From Dasypus novemcinctus (Eukaryota; Chordata; Mammalia; Cingulata; Dasypodidae), in the NCBI RefSeq assembly GCF_030445035.2, contig NC_080677.1, forward strand, positions 158,411,169 through 158,475,168: DNA of 64,000 bases, read 5' to 3'. The translations under genes were made by a program, and so were the position numbers. Below the pieces are notes generated by a model that searched no databases, had not been told where the DNA came from, and worked only from the letters and a program-made list of their open reading frames with translations. Positions 53,921 to 64,000 of the stretch are shown here, one piece after another. Every line of letters starts with the position of its first letter. Within the stretch, counting starts at the first letter, position 1.

Positions 53921-55388
53921 GTGTTGTTTTTTGTTGTTATTTGTTTTTCAATTTTAACTCATGTTTAATATTTCAACATCAATTTTCAATAGATAATTAT
54001 ATAATTGGCCATTAAAGAGACCAGTTATATACTTGGCCATTAAACAGCTTAGAAGTGAGATGTAAAAAAGTTAAGGTAAGGTTTTTTTCTCAAAGCAATG
54101 GTGACGAATGGCAGTGGCCGATTCGCATGGTCTCTGGTCATATCCAACGACTTGGCTTCTAAGGCACACTTTTGTCTTTCCTTTCAAATAGATTTCCTCA
54201 TACCCCAATTTTCTTTCTAGAAACCCTTTAATTCAACAAATACTTATTACGTGCTCTTGGTAACACCTACTGCTGTAGGTGCTGTGGATACAGAGGGAAG
54301 TAAGCAAACACAAGCAGAGCTTGCACACATCTACAGCGCCCGAGTCCTGGAAAGGAAGCTCCCACAGGGGGAATTCTGGGGCTAAGCCAGCGGGGACGCC
54401 GGGCCTGGGGTGAGCAGGAGCTCGGGTAGACAGGTGCGTCGATGGATGGCCAAAGAACCCGCTGGGGGGTGGAAGACGAGGGCGAGTGAGGAGGGAATTC
54501 CAGGATGGTTCCTCTGTTTCTGACTTGGAAGAGTCGGTGGGGACAGCACCCCCGGGGGTGTGAGATGGGGCTGGCTGACATCTGAGCTGGGCGCGCAGGC
54601 CCGGGCTCGGGGGCCGGGGGTGGTGACGGTGCTCGCTATTCCCTGGGAGCTGGTGGCCGCAGGTGCCAGCTGTGGACGTCGCCGTGAATCCAACCTCGGA
54701 GAGCGTCAGTGCGGGGAGGGGACGGGGACCCGCAGAACCGGAGCAGAAGGGGGACAGAGAGGGCTGCAGGCGGAGGAGCATAACACGAGGAAGCTGTCAT
54801 CGTTGCGAGGAGCTCACCAAGAGGACCAGGAGCCCGAGGGCTGGGGAAGGGCGCGGCCGGGGAGGGACCTTCGAGGGCCTGTTCCAGGAGAGGTGCCGGG
54901 AGAGGTGCTCGGCTCTGAGAGCGGCACCAAGCCAGGCGTTTTCATCTTGATCACTGATGTGTGCGCAGAGTCGCGGCGGGCTCTCAATGAATACTTGTCA
55001 GTGAATGAATTATGTGGAGTAAGGACTGGCAGAACACAGACGGGGACATGGAGGCACAGAGCTTCCTCGAGAAGTCCGCGTTAAAGGGCAGGCGGAGGCC
55101 GGGGGCTGGCTTGGAGGGTGGGGCGGGTGGACCTGAGGGGCCACTGCAGTCCCAAACCCAGGACTGCCTGGCCATGCTCACACCCAGGGGACGAGTTCCC
55201 TGGACAGAGGTGGAAGATGCTGCTGCGAAGGGATGGTGTGGTCCCAGGGGCGCGAGCGGCCAGGAAGCGTCTGCTCCAATGAGGGAGAGGCAGGAGGAGG
55301 AGGCCGCTAGGGCAGGGCAGCGCAGGAGAGCGGGAAGTCAATGAGGGCGGGCCAGCCCTTCCTGGCCAAGTTTCTTCAAGGTGGACGA
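53921..55388. other. APBB1IP intron, no gene recognised
   Basis: A worn 'TTCAACAAATACTTATTACG' type repeat starts near 54233. From 54550 to 55350 the sequence is GC- and purine-rich with no splice-supported exon. Confidence 0.4.
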
Positions 55389-55761
55389 GGGAAGCGGATT
55401 TGGCTCAACGGATAGAGCGTCCGCCTACCACATGAGAGGTCCAGGGTTCAAACCCAGGGTCTCCTGACCCGTGTGGAGCTGGTGCCCTGCCACGCAGGGG
55501 TGTCATTGCATAGGGGAGCCCCACGCGCAAAGAGTGCATCCCATAAGGAGAGCCGCCCAGCGCGAAAGAAAGTGCAGCCTGCCCTGGAATGGCGTCACAC
55601 ACACGGAGAGCTGACACAGCAAGATGATGCAACAAAAAGAGACACAGATTTCCGGTGCCGCTGACTAGAACACAAGCGGACACAGAAGAACACCCAGTAT
55701 ACGGACACAGAGAGCAGACAACTGGTGGGGGTGGGAAGGGGAGAGAAATTAAAAAAAAAGT
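55389..55761 (+). repeat. DAS-type SINE
   Basis: The head is GGGAAGCGGATTTGGCTCAA; the body has an internal deletion after GTGTGGAGCTGGTGCCC. The tail is GGGAGAGAAATTAAAAAAAA. 'AGGTGGACGAG' before and 'AAGTGGACGAG' after form the target-site duplication. Confidence 0.9.
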
Positions 55762-58520
55762 AAAGTGGACGAGGGCCTCAGCTCAGGTTGTGTGAGCAGG
55801 AGCAGGTTGAGCAGAGCGTCGGAAATGCCTCTGGATGAGGCAGAAACCCGGGGGAGTTGCTAAAATTGCCTATGAACGCTGGAGTGCCCGGGTCAGCAAA
55901 AAGCAGATTCAAAGACAAGAAGCGTGTGGTTTCGCTCAGTTGCATGAGCCCCAAAGAGGACGTGGGCTTGGAGCAGGCTAGCAGGAGGGGGTCTAGTACT
56001 AACAGGAGGGGGACCCCAAATGCCAGCCCCCCAAATCCCGGCCTGCAGGAATCAGTGAGCCCTCCATTTACGACTGGAAGCTGAGGGAGCTGGTCTGCAA
56101 GACAACCAAGTCTGCAACTAAGAAGCACGAGGGACGCTGGGCTGGTTCATGAGCCTCTGCGGATTTCCACTCCCACATCTATTAAATAGGGGGCTAGCAC
56201 CTCCCCTGAAGGTGGGTGAAGAGGTGATACGAGGCCGGGAAAGTCTCAGGCTGTAGCTGTGACATGGCAGGCGCTGAGCACAGCGTTAGTTACTGCTGAG
56301 GTCAGCAGGGCTTCACGTGCATTTCCATCATTCATTCATTCATTCATTCCGCAGATAGTGGCTGAGCATCCAAATGCATCATGGCCCATCACCATCGTGA
56401 ACTCAACAGAAGGAATCCCTGCCCTCCAGGTGTTTTTACCTTCTACCAGGGGAGAAAGCCGATGAAATAACAAAACACCCAATAACATAGTTTCCGACAG
56501 TGAGAAAGACGATGAACAAAACACAAACAGAGCGAGGGGTGGGGCACAGCTGGGAGATGGAGCGCAGCCCAGGCCTCTTTCCGTGATACTCCACTCCCTC
56601 TTGTCAGTTCTCGGCACAAACCCCGTCGTTTCTTCCAGAATCCACTTACTGCCATTGCCCAGCACATCCAGCCAAAGAACGGGGCGAGAAAGAAGTCACA
56701 AAGGAATAGCTCCGTCACAAGCGTGGGATGGGCCTGCGCATCCAAGAAAGAGCGGGTGGCAGGAAATGGCTTTTGAGCTGCCAAGGCCTTTCTTTGGGTT
56801 CAGACACCTGTTTCCGGGGGTATGAGCAGCACTGTGGGGTCAGGGGTCCCGCCACGTGGCCTGCAGGGACGGGCCTCCCAGGGTGGACCAGCACGTCAGC
56901 TCCGTGGACTCCTCGGAAGCGAGTTCCTCGGCTTCAGCCCATTCCTCCTGAGTCAGGAACCCTGAGCCAGGGCCCGGCGAGCTAGGACTGAACAAGGCCT
57001 CCAGGGATTCTGTGCGCCCTATGGTTTGAGAACCACTGGCCGATAAAACGATGCCACGAGCACCAGAGGACAGCCACACTGCGTGCCGTTTATGGAGTGC
57101 CAGGGCCAGGCTCGTGGTTTTGGGGGCACGTCTTCTTTAATTCTCCCAGAAGGAGTGGGGCTGGACGTATCCGTCTGTCCAGGGAACCACACAATCTCAC
57201 CATGTTTCCTTGTGTCTGGAATTCCTTCTGCAATTTGAGTCCAGAGCCTTTGCTTTTTAAAAATCTGCTCACCCTAAGGAAATTTTTGAATACCCAGAAT
57301 TTTTTAACAGTGGCCAGAAAGGGAAAGAAATGGTGAAAATGTTCCTCAACCAATTAGGTTCTCCAGACCATGAGAGACCCTTTCCCTCAACAAATTAATG
57401 AAAACAATTCCCAAGATATTGCAGAAGGAATTGGGAAGGAGAGCAAAGGGCAAAACAAGCAGGGTGCCAGTGCTGGAGAAAAGAAAGGATTGTCATCCGG
57501 AGAAAGGAGGAAATGCGGGTTCTGCCAGGGCTGCCCGTGACCCTCTGGCCTCGATGCAGCAGGCCCGGCGGCCTCTCCACCTTCAAGGCCCCTCTCCTCG
57601 GGAGGCCCCAGGCCCCTCTTGACCAGGCCTTGGATATGGGGGCTGCCAGCCGCATGCCCTGGACTCAGCCCTGTCCCCCGTCAGATCATCCCAGCCCTGC
57701 CGTGACTCGAGGACTTAGCCCCGAACTTGTGACTCAGCGAGAAGCCGGCTTCCTGCCCTGCAGACAGCGCCTCCTCCCCCCCCCCCCCCCCCCCCCCCCC
57801 GGCTCGGCGTGGGGCCAGCCTGGGGTTCAGCCCTCTGCCGCCTCTATTTGCCCAGCTGAAGGGCATTTCCTCCAGGCTAAGCTCTGGTGGTGGATGCTCA
57901 GAATTAGGACCCTTTCTAATAATGTGGGTGCAGAATTTGGGTGTGCTTAGGACAAATAAAGATTCCTGGAGTCCACCCTTACACGTGTGATTCTACGGGC
58001 CCGGGACCCCAGAAGCTGTACTTTTAGCAAGCTGCCCGAGGCGCCGACGTCACCCATTTACTGACCGGCATTTTGGAACTTCTCCCTAACAACTTTGACT
58101 CCCTATTTTAAAAATGTGGGAAACAGAGAGAGAAGCTGGGTCCTCCAGTGAGTTGGAATTCCATATGGAAACCAGCACCTCCATTTTGGTCATTTCTCAG
58201 CTCTCAGATTCCAAATAAGGGGGCAGTGAGGTCAGACAGGTGTGGCACGAAGACCTGGCTCAAGGGTGGGGGCCGGGGGAGAGACGGGGGTGGTAGGAGG
58301 CGCTTCCAGGTCCACCGCAGTCTTGCACACAGGGTCTGAGAGAGGGGCTCGAGCCGCACCTCTTGATTTTCACCTTGACTTGGCAACTCACTGGCTGGGG
58401 AGTCAGTTTACACATCCATAAACTAGGGAGAATTATGGTGCTTACCCTAGGATTAAATGAGTTGAGAAGCCTCATCTTCTGAAAATGCTGCATTATAAGT
58501 ACTTGTGTTTGCCATTATTC
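55762..58520. other. APBB1IP intron, unique with old repeats
   Basis: A short (CATT)n tract lies at about 56330-56350, followed by a worn old repeat to about 56530. A run of 25 C lies at 57776-57800. No exon was recognised. Confidence 0.4.
57776..57800. repeat. 25-bp poly(C) homopolymer
   Basis: 25 consecutive C (G on the - strand, which is the APBB1IP sense strand). Confidence 0.95.
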
Positions 58521-58927
58521 TTTTTTTTTAAAGATTTATTTACTTATTTATCCCCCCTGCACCCCGCCCCAGTTGTCTGTTCTCTGTGTCTATTTGCTGC
58601 GTCTTCTTTGTCCTCTTCAGTTGTCAGCGGCACTGGAATCTGTGTCTCTTTTTGCTGTGTCGTCTTGCTGTGTCAGCTCTCCGTGTGTGCGGCGCCATTC
58701 CTGGGCAGGCTGCATTTTCTTTCGTGCTGGGCGGCTCTCCTTACGGGGCGCACTCCTTGCACGTGGGGCTCCCCGTGGGGGACGCCCCTGCGTGGCGCGG
58801 CACTCCTTGCGCGCATCAGCACTGCGCATGGGCCAGCTGCACACGGGTCAAGGAGGCCCGGGGTCTGAACCACGGACCTCCCATGTGGTAGGCGGACGCC
58901 CTAACCACTGGGCCAAGTCCGCTTCCC
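58521..58927 (-). repeat. DAS-type SINE, young-looking
   Basis: 'TGCCATTATTCTT' before and 'TGCCATTATGCTT' after form the target-site duplication. CpGs are well preserved and the head ends CACTGGGCCAAGTCCGCTTC. Confidence 0.93.
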
Positions 58928-58989
58928 TGCCATTATGCTTATTATTCTTCCCGTGCCAGGAGCAGACAATGAGGTGCAGGAACCTAAAG

Positions 58990-59180
58990 CAACCGGACCT
59001 TCTCCTCACCTTCTTTGCCTTCCACCCAGTCAGACAGGCCCCTGCCTGAGAACCTTTGCATGGGCTGTCCTTTTCCTGGAAAGCTCTTTCCCCAGGTAAT
59101 TCTTGTCCCCTCACTTCATTTGCATCCTCTATCAAATGCCATTCCCTTGGAGAACCTTTCCCTCATCAGCCGTCCGAAGC
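58990..59180. repeat. L2 3'-end remnant
   Basis: 'tttgccttccacccag', 'ggctgtccttttcctggaa' and 'catcctctatcaaatgccat' resemble the conserved L2 3' end. Confidence 0.5.
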
Positions 59181-59269
59181 AGCCCTGGCTCCAGCCCTGC
59201 CCTGCTTTATCCCCCGCTCTGCTTTGTATTTATAATAGCCTATATCTGACATCACATTGCCCTTTTTAA

Positions 59270-59480
59270 GTTAATTTTTTTGTTGGAGAAGTTGTAGGTT
59301 TACAGAAATATCATGCATAAAACACAGTTCCCATCTACCACCCTATTATCAACACCTTGCATTAGGGTGGTGCATTTGTTATCATTTAGTAAAAGAACGT
59401 TTTTGTAATTCTCTTGTTAACTCTAGTCCATCATTTACAATAGGGTTCATTGTGTCCTACAGTCCTCAAAATTCCTTCTG
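59270..59480. repeat. Worn L1-like 3' fragment
   Basis: It shares order and wording with 22520-22725 ('gtaggtttacagaaatatca', 'aaaacacagttcccatct', 'caacaccttgcattag'). Confidence 0.55.
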
Positions 59481-60242
59481 AAAACCAAGTGGCTGCCAAC
59501 TTATTTCCAGTAGCATTATAACATTCTTGAGTCAGAATTCAGGATAAGAAAAACCTGGCAGTTTTAAAGGCAAAATAAATGCCATGCCATCTCAATTTCC
59601 ATTTTATTTCTAAGGAATTTAACCCCTATATCTACACTTCAGTGTTTTTATAAAACTGACTGATTAGGATTACCTGTTCAGACACTGTATTTAGTTTGCT
59701 GGCTCTCTTGCAAGTAAGTTTTCAAAAAGTCAAACCTGTCCAGTTTTAGAAAAGCATAGAAGATACTTAAATTCTCAACCCTACAGTTCAGAATGATTTA
59801 AGAAAGTTTCCCTTACTTGAGTAATAAAAACTGTGATTATATAAACAAGTAAATTAAATGAACTACATTAAGAACTTATCTGAGACTAGGTGAATAGAAC
59901 CATGTATTTTCCATATAAGGTGAAGGTCCATGAGGGTATACTGAGCCTTGATCCCAGGATCCAGTTTAGAACGTGACTAGGATCAACCAACAGATTTTTA
60001 GCTCTGTTGGTAGCAATTTGGGACCAAGGGCAATTCGGCATCTTGTTTTTGATACAGTCTGCCGCTTAAAAAATTGTCTGATTTCTACAATCTCCTAGAA
60101 GCAGGTATATAGATTATACTTTATTAGACTTAAATTAACAGTATAAAATAGAAGCCAGTTTTGTGATCCAGTTTAAGAATATGTGTTTTATACATTTCTT
60201 TACAAATAGAAAATCAGTGATCTACCAAAACAATGCCAGTTT

Positions 60243-60337
60243 GGGAGCTGGTGTAGCTCAGTGGTTGAGCGCCAGCTTCCCATATACAAGGTCCCAGGTT
60301 CAATCCCTGGGCCAGTACCTTAAAAACAAACAAAAAA
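60243..60337 (+). repeat. Short tRNA-derived SINE (DAS-I type)
   Basis: GGGAGCTGGTGTAGCTCAGT, 'GTTGAGCGCCAGCTTCCCAT' and the intact B-box-like GGTTCAATCCC are followed by an (AAAAC)n tail. It interrupts the SMC4 pseudogene's 3' UTR. Confidence 0.8.
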
Positions 60338-60918
60338 CTACTAAAACTATGCTGGTTCAATCTGAGGGATCTTCAGTTTTATCAAGTTTACTAAAGCCCT
60401 TTAGATGCAATTTCTTTCGGGTTTATGGCAACACTTTCTGTTATATGTCTTGTAAATTCCCAATTAAGTCTATCTCAAACATTATTTCAAAGAGAAAATT
60501 TTGATGAACTGGGCATTTTAGTTTGTTCATATATATAAAATGCAACAGTAGACACATTTTAAAAATCAAGGGCTGCACCAGTCTCATCTATGAAGTAGTT
60601 GTATAGGGGAGAAGAGCAACTCCTAAAGCTAACTAAACGTTTTTTCTCCTTGTAAAAGTTCAAAGCTCTTCTTCCAAGTTTTCTAAGGTGGTTTAACACC
60701 GATCATGATTCCTTCAGAGAAAGTATCCACACTGTCTACAAGCTCCATTTGGCATCACCTCCCAGAGTAAGCATTTGATAATTTCCCTTTAACTTATTTA
60801 TTATTACATATAAACCTGCTATAAATTCATTAAGCCCTTGTTTCCAAAGATCTCCATTTGCTGACCTAAAATGGCCTCTTGCATAAGTAATTTGTCCAAT
60901 TCTGACACCCCATTCCCT

Positions 60919-61329
60919 CTTTTTTTTAAAAGATTTATTTTTTATTTATTTCTCTCCCCTTACCCGCTCTCCCAATTGTCTGTGTCCATTCACTGTGTGT
61001 GTTCTTCTGTGTCCGCTTGTATTCTTGTCAGCGGCACTGGTAATCTGTCTCTTTCTGTTGCGTCACCTTGCTGTGTCAGCTGTGTGTGTGTGTGGTGCCA
61101 CTCCTGGGTGGGCTGTGGTTTTGCATGGGGCGGCTCTCCTTGCACAGGGGCCACTCCTTGCACAGGAGACACCCTTACGCGGGGGACACCTCTGCGTGGC
61201 ATGGCACTCCTTGCACGCATCCACACTGTGTGTGGGCCAGCTCCACATGGGTCAGGAGGCCCTGGGTTTGAACCTTGGATCTCCCATGCATAGGGGGACG
61301 CTCTATCAGTTGAGCTAAATCTGCTTCCC
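60919..61329 (-). repeat. DAS-type SINE inside the SMC4 pseudogene
   Basis: 'CATTCCCTCTTTTT' on both sides is the target-site duplication. The full-length antisense element ends GAGCTAAATCTGCTTCCC. Confidence 0.92.
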
Positions 61330-61604
61330 CCATTCCCTCTTTTTATACTCTGTAATGGCACCGATGTTTGGTTTCATTTCCTGACACTGGGCTTCCAAAA
61401 GGGCAATTTGATTTGTTAAGGATTCTGGATTCTTGATTGCTTCAAGAGCCTCTGGGCTTAAAACTGAAACTTCTTCAACAGGATTATCTTCTTTGGGATG
61501 CAATGATATTTTAAAAATCTTTCTGACAATATTTTATTTTAGAATTACATCAGCAATGGGACCATCCATCTGTTGAAGCTTCAAGTTAATACTAAGTGCA
61601 TTTT

Positions 61605-62016
61605 TAAAAAAGATTTATTTTTTATTATTTCTCTCCCCCTCCCCCTCCCCCACCCCCAGTTGTCTGCTCTCTGTGTCCATTCACTGTGTGTTCTTCTGTG
61701 TCCACTTGTATTCTTGTTGGCGGCACCAGGAATCTGTGTCTCTCTTGGTTGCGTCATCTTGTTGTGTCAGCTCTCCATGTGTGTGGTGTCACTCCTGGGC
61801 AGGCTGCATTTTTTTCGCGCAGGCTGGCTCTCCTTACGGGGTGCACTCCTTGTGCATGGGGCTCCCCTATGCGGGGACACCCCTGCATGGCACGGCACTC
61901 CTTGCACGCATCAGCACTATGCATAGGCCAGCTCACCACATGGGTCAGGAGGCCCTGAGTTTGAACCCTCATGTGGTAGGGAGATGCTCTATCTGTTGAG
62001 CCAAATCCGCTCCCCT
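61605..62016 (-). repeat. DAS-type SINE inside the SMC4 pseudogene
   Basis: 'TAAGTGCATTTTT' before and 'TAAGTGCATGTTT' after form the target-site duplication. The head is slightly damaged (ACCCTCATGTGGTAGGGAG) and ends GAGCCAAATCCGCTCCCC. Confidence 0.92.
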
Positions 62017-64000
62017 AAGTGCATGTTTTTGAAGAGCATGTTCGTTTTTTAAAAATTATTTTTAGTTCTTGAAGTAGATTTTGACATTCTTTCTGGACCT
62101 CTGGAAAGGACCCCTCAGCAGCATTGGTATTCTTCACGACCTCTGTGACTTTGTCCTCAAGATCTTCTAGTTCTTTTATTAACTCATCTACCTCTCCCTA
62201 GGTTTCTTTCATTTCTTTCTCTGTATGAAAGACAGTCTTGTGCTTTTTAGAAAAGTTTTCTGTCTTCAGCCTTGATTGCTACTTGGGCAGAAGCACATTT
62301 ATCTAATTGCTGAGTTATTTGAACAGGTTTGTCTTGTTGGTCTTTAGGGTTTGGATATTGTGAAACCTTTTAACCTCACCTGCTATTTTACCAGCTCTGG
62401 CAGACACCCTGTGATATCTGGTTTTGGAAGTGTTAACGTTTTCTTCCAGTACTTTCTGCTTTTTTTTTGGGTCAGAAGCTGTAGCAAGCATATTAGCTTC
62501 AAGTTCCTTAATTTGGACATTCAAATATTCTTCTTGCTCTGAGAAACACTGGATGCTTGCAGTAAACTTTTCTGCATATTCCTCATCTCTCATACACATG
62601 CTGTAACTTAACTATGACTTCTTCAAGGTGTCCTTTCTGTTCCTGCATTTGTGCTGCTTTTTGAGAGTCTCTTTGCAAGTTTAGCTCTTCTTCAGAGATT
62701 TCAGCCACATCTGATGAATCCATTCTTCCTTTTACTGCTTTGCTCCACTGCCAGTCACTGGGCCTGTCTCTGATTTGTACCTGCAGTTACTGTGCTCCAC
62801 TGTCTGTCTTTTTGATATATGCTAGTCTTGTGGCTTGATCCACACTGTCAGCTACTAAGGTATACTGTAAAGCAAAGTAAAAAGCTTGGCAGATTTTCTC
62901 ATCTTTTACCTTTACTAAATCAAACAACCCAGGAGTATTTTTGGGAGTTGGAATTTTGGTTATTTTTGTCCCCATATGGCCATCTTCTCTAAACCTCTAA
63001 AAGTTGCAGCTCCAATATTTTGCCTTTTAAGGAAGTTTACACATTGTTGGGCTATATCAATAGAAGCAACGACAGTGTAGTTTAATGCATGACAACAGGA
63101 CGAAATAGCAAAATTGTGTTTTTCATCCATGACTCCTAAATCCCCCAATCTTCCATAGACTCCTGGAATCCAGCCAGATTTCTTTTCTTGAATTCTTGTA
63201 CCCAGGACATTCCCCCTGCTTCCATTCATTGCTGAAGAACTCTTTGCTGCTTTGACTTTTTGGAAAAGATCACAAGCCAAACTTCTGAAGTTTATTTCTT
63301 CTTGTGTAAATTTTTCAAGTTCTTTTTCTTTCTTCTTTAACTCGTGTTCAGTTTGTGGGAGTTTTTCCTCTAAGTCTCTGATTGCAGCTTTCCTTTCTTT
63401 GAGAATTTCAGAAGCTGCAATTAGAGCTTCCTTGGCCTTACTTAATTCAGACACTGCAGTACGGGGATGCCTGAGAAGACAGCAAGTTCTGCTTGGAGTA
63501 CTTTTATACTAAACTCATGAGTTCTTTCTCTCAAACTTCTTTTTCTTCCTGAAGCCATTGTGTTTCCTTTTTAAGGCTATCTGTAACTTTTATTAATTTT
63601 TTTTCTTCTTCTTTCTCCTTTTCCTTTTCAAGAACATTTTTTCTAGTTGTCTCAATTATTATTTTCTCACTCTCGGCAAGTATCCTTTTAAATTTTCTTC
63701 AACCCTTTCTTTATCCTTTTGAAGTTGTTTCTTGAGTATTTTTGGCTCTACTGATAGCATTTTAATTTTTCCCTAACTTGGACATTTTTCAAATCTACTT
63801 GTGTAAACTTTCCTTTGTTCTCCTCAATAAATTCTGTAATTTTATTTCTCCTGTACATCTTTTGCAGCTTTTCTTACTTTCAGTTCATTTAACAGTGTAT
63901 TGCTTTCTCATTAATTTCTTTGGTATCATCAATTTTTTCCTTTTGCATTTCCATTTCAGCAATTTGTTTCACAGCTCATAGATGTAAGATTGACAAACAT

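Larger units (their letters stand above)
60100..64000 (-). pseudogene. SMC4: SMC4 processed pseudogene, interrupted by three SINEs; 5' part beyond the right edge
   Basis: Read on the - strand, pieces of condensin subunit SMC4 follow each other without introns. These are a coiled coil with KEALIAASEILKERKAAI (63.4 kb), the hinge region with 'IPGVYGRLGDLGVMDEKHNF' and 'SSCCHALNYTVVASIDIAQQ' (63.1 kb), LFDLVKVKDEKICQAFYFAL (62.9 kb), KFTASIQ..SEQEEYLNV (62.5 kb), NPVEEVSVLSPEALEAIKNP (61.45 kb), NYQMLTLGGDA (60.75 kb) and SVAINPKEIASKGL with TAG at 60391-60393. Frameshifts and stops occur, and the ABC signature and Walker B stretch after 'KSFEL' is deleted or garbled. Sequence to about 60100, with an AATAAA near 60120, may be 3' UTR. 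It lies in the same orientation as, and probably within an intron of, APBB1IP. Confidence 0.9.

Noticed and set aside
54233-55344. Overlapping open frames on both strands
   Set aside because: GC- and purine-rich DNA with no recognisable protein family and no consistent splice sites.
60243-60337. Possible functional tRNA gene (tRNA-Ala-like head)
   Set aside because: Followed directly by an A-rich tail without a tRNA 3' end or terminator, and repeated many times in the window; a SINE head.

Overview
This is mammalian nuclear DNA, most likely from an armadillo (Dasypus or a close relative). The main clue is about 29 copies of a tRNA-derived SINE. It has a head with tRNA-like A and B boxes, a body of about 300 bp, a (C)n-rich stretch and an A-rich 'AAATAAATAAA' tail. 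From memory, this matches the DAS-SINE family of Dasypus. Old L1, L2 and MIR remnants and spliceosomal exons are also present. No bacterial, viral or CRISPR-type feature was seen.

Region 1 (1-25 kb, + strand): eleven coding exons of a selenoprotein O (SelO) family protein, from an exon at 532-604 to a stop codon at 24923-24925. The catalytic part upstream of position 532 lies outside the window. The window begins just before the SelO catalytic loop and ends with the C-terminal Ser-Cys-Ser-Ser. Cys stands where, as I recall, canonical mammalian SELENOO has selenocysteine. All eleven exons join in phase (867 nt, 288 aa plus stop) with no frame break, so this looks like a functional Cys-type SelO paralog.

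Region 2 (25-38.8 kb): intergenic and dense in repeats. It holds many SINEs, a foldback element of about 1.7 kb with near-perfect terminal inverted repeats, and a 5'-truncated RPS8 retropseudogene inserted in one arm of that element.

Region 3 (38.8-64 kb, - strand): the last four coding exons of APBB1IP (RIAM), covering the end of the PH domain and the proline-rich C-terminal tail. These are followed upstream by at least 15 kb of intron. That intron contains a degenerate processed pseudogene of SMC4 (60.4-64 kb), itself split by SINEs. The SelO-like gene and APBB1IP are convergent (tail to tail).

The most interesting signals are: (i) the Cys-type SelO paralog; (ii) a SINE whose target-site duplication copied the 5' splice site of a SelO-like exon; (iii) a 15-bp tandem repeat that reiterates the 5' splice site of an APBB1IP exon in frame; and (iv) the foldback element. 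There is no evidence here for a wholly new system; these are candidate oddities within otherwise ordinary mammalian sequence.
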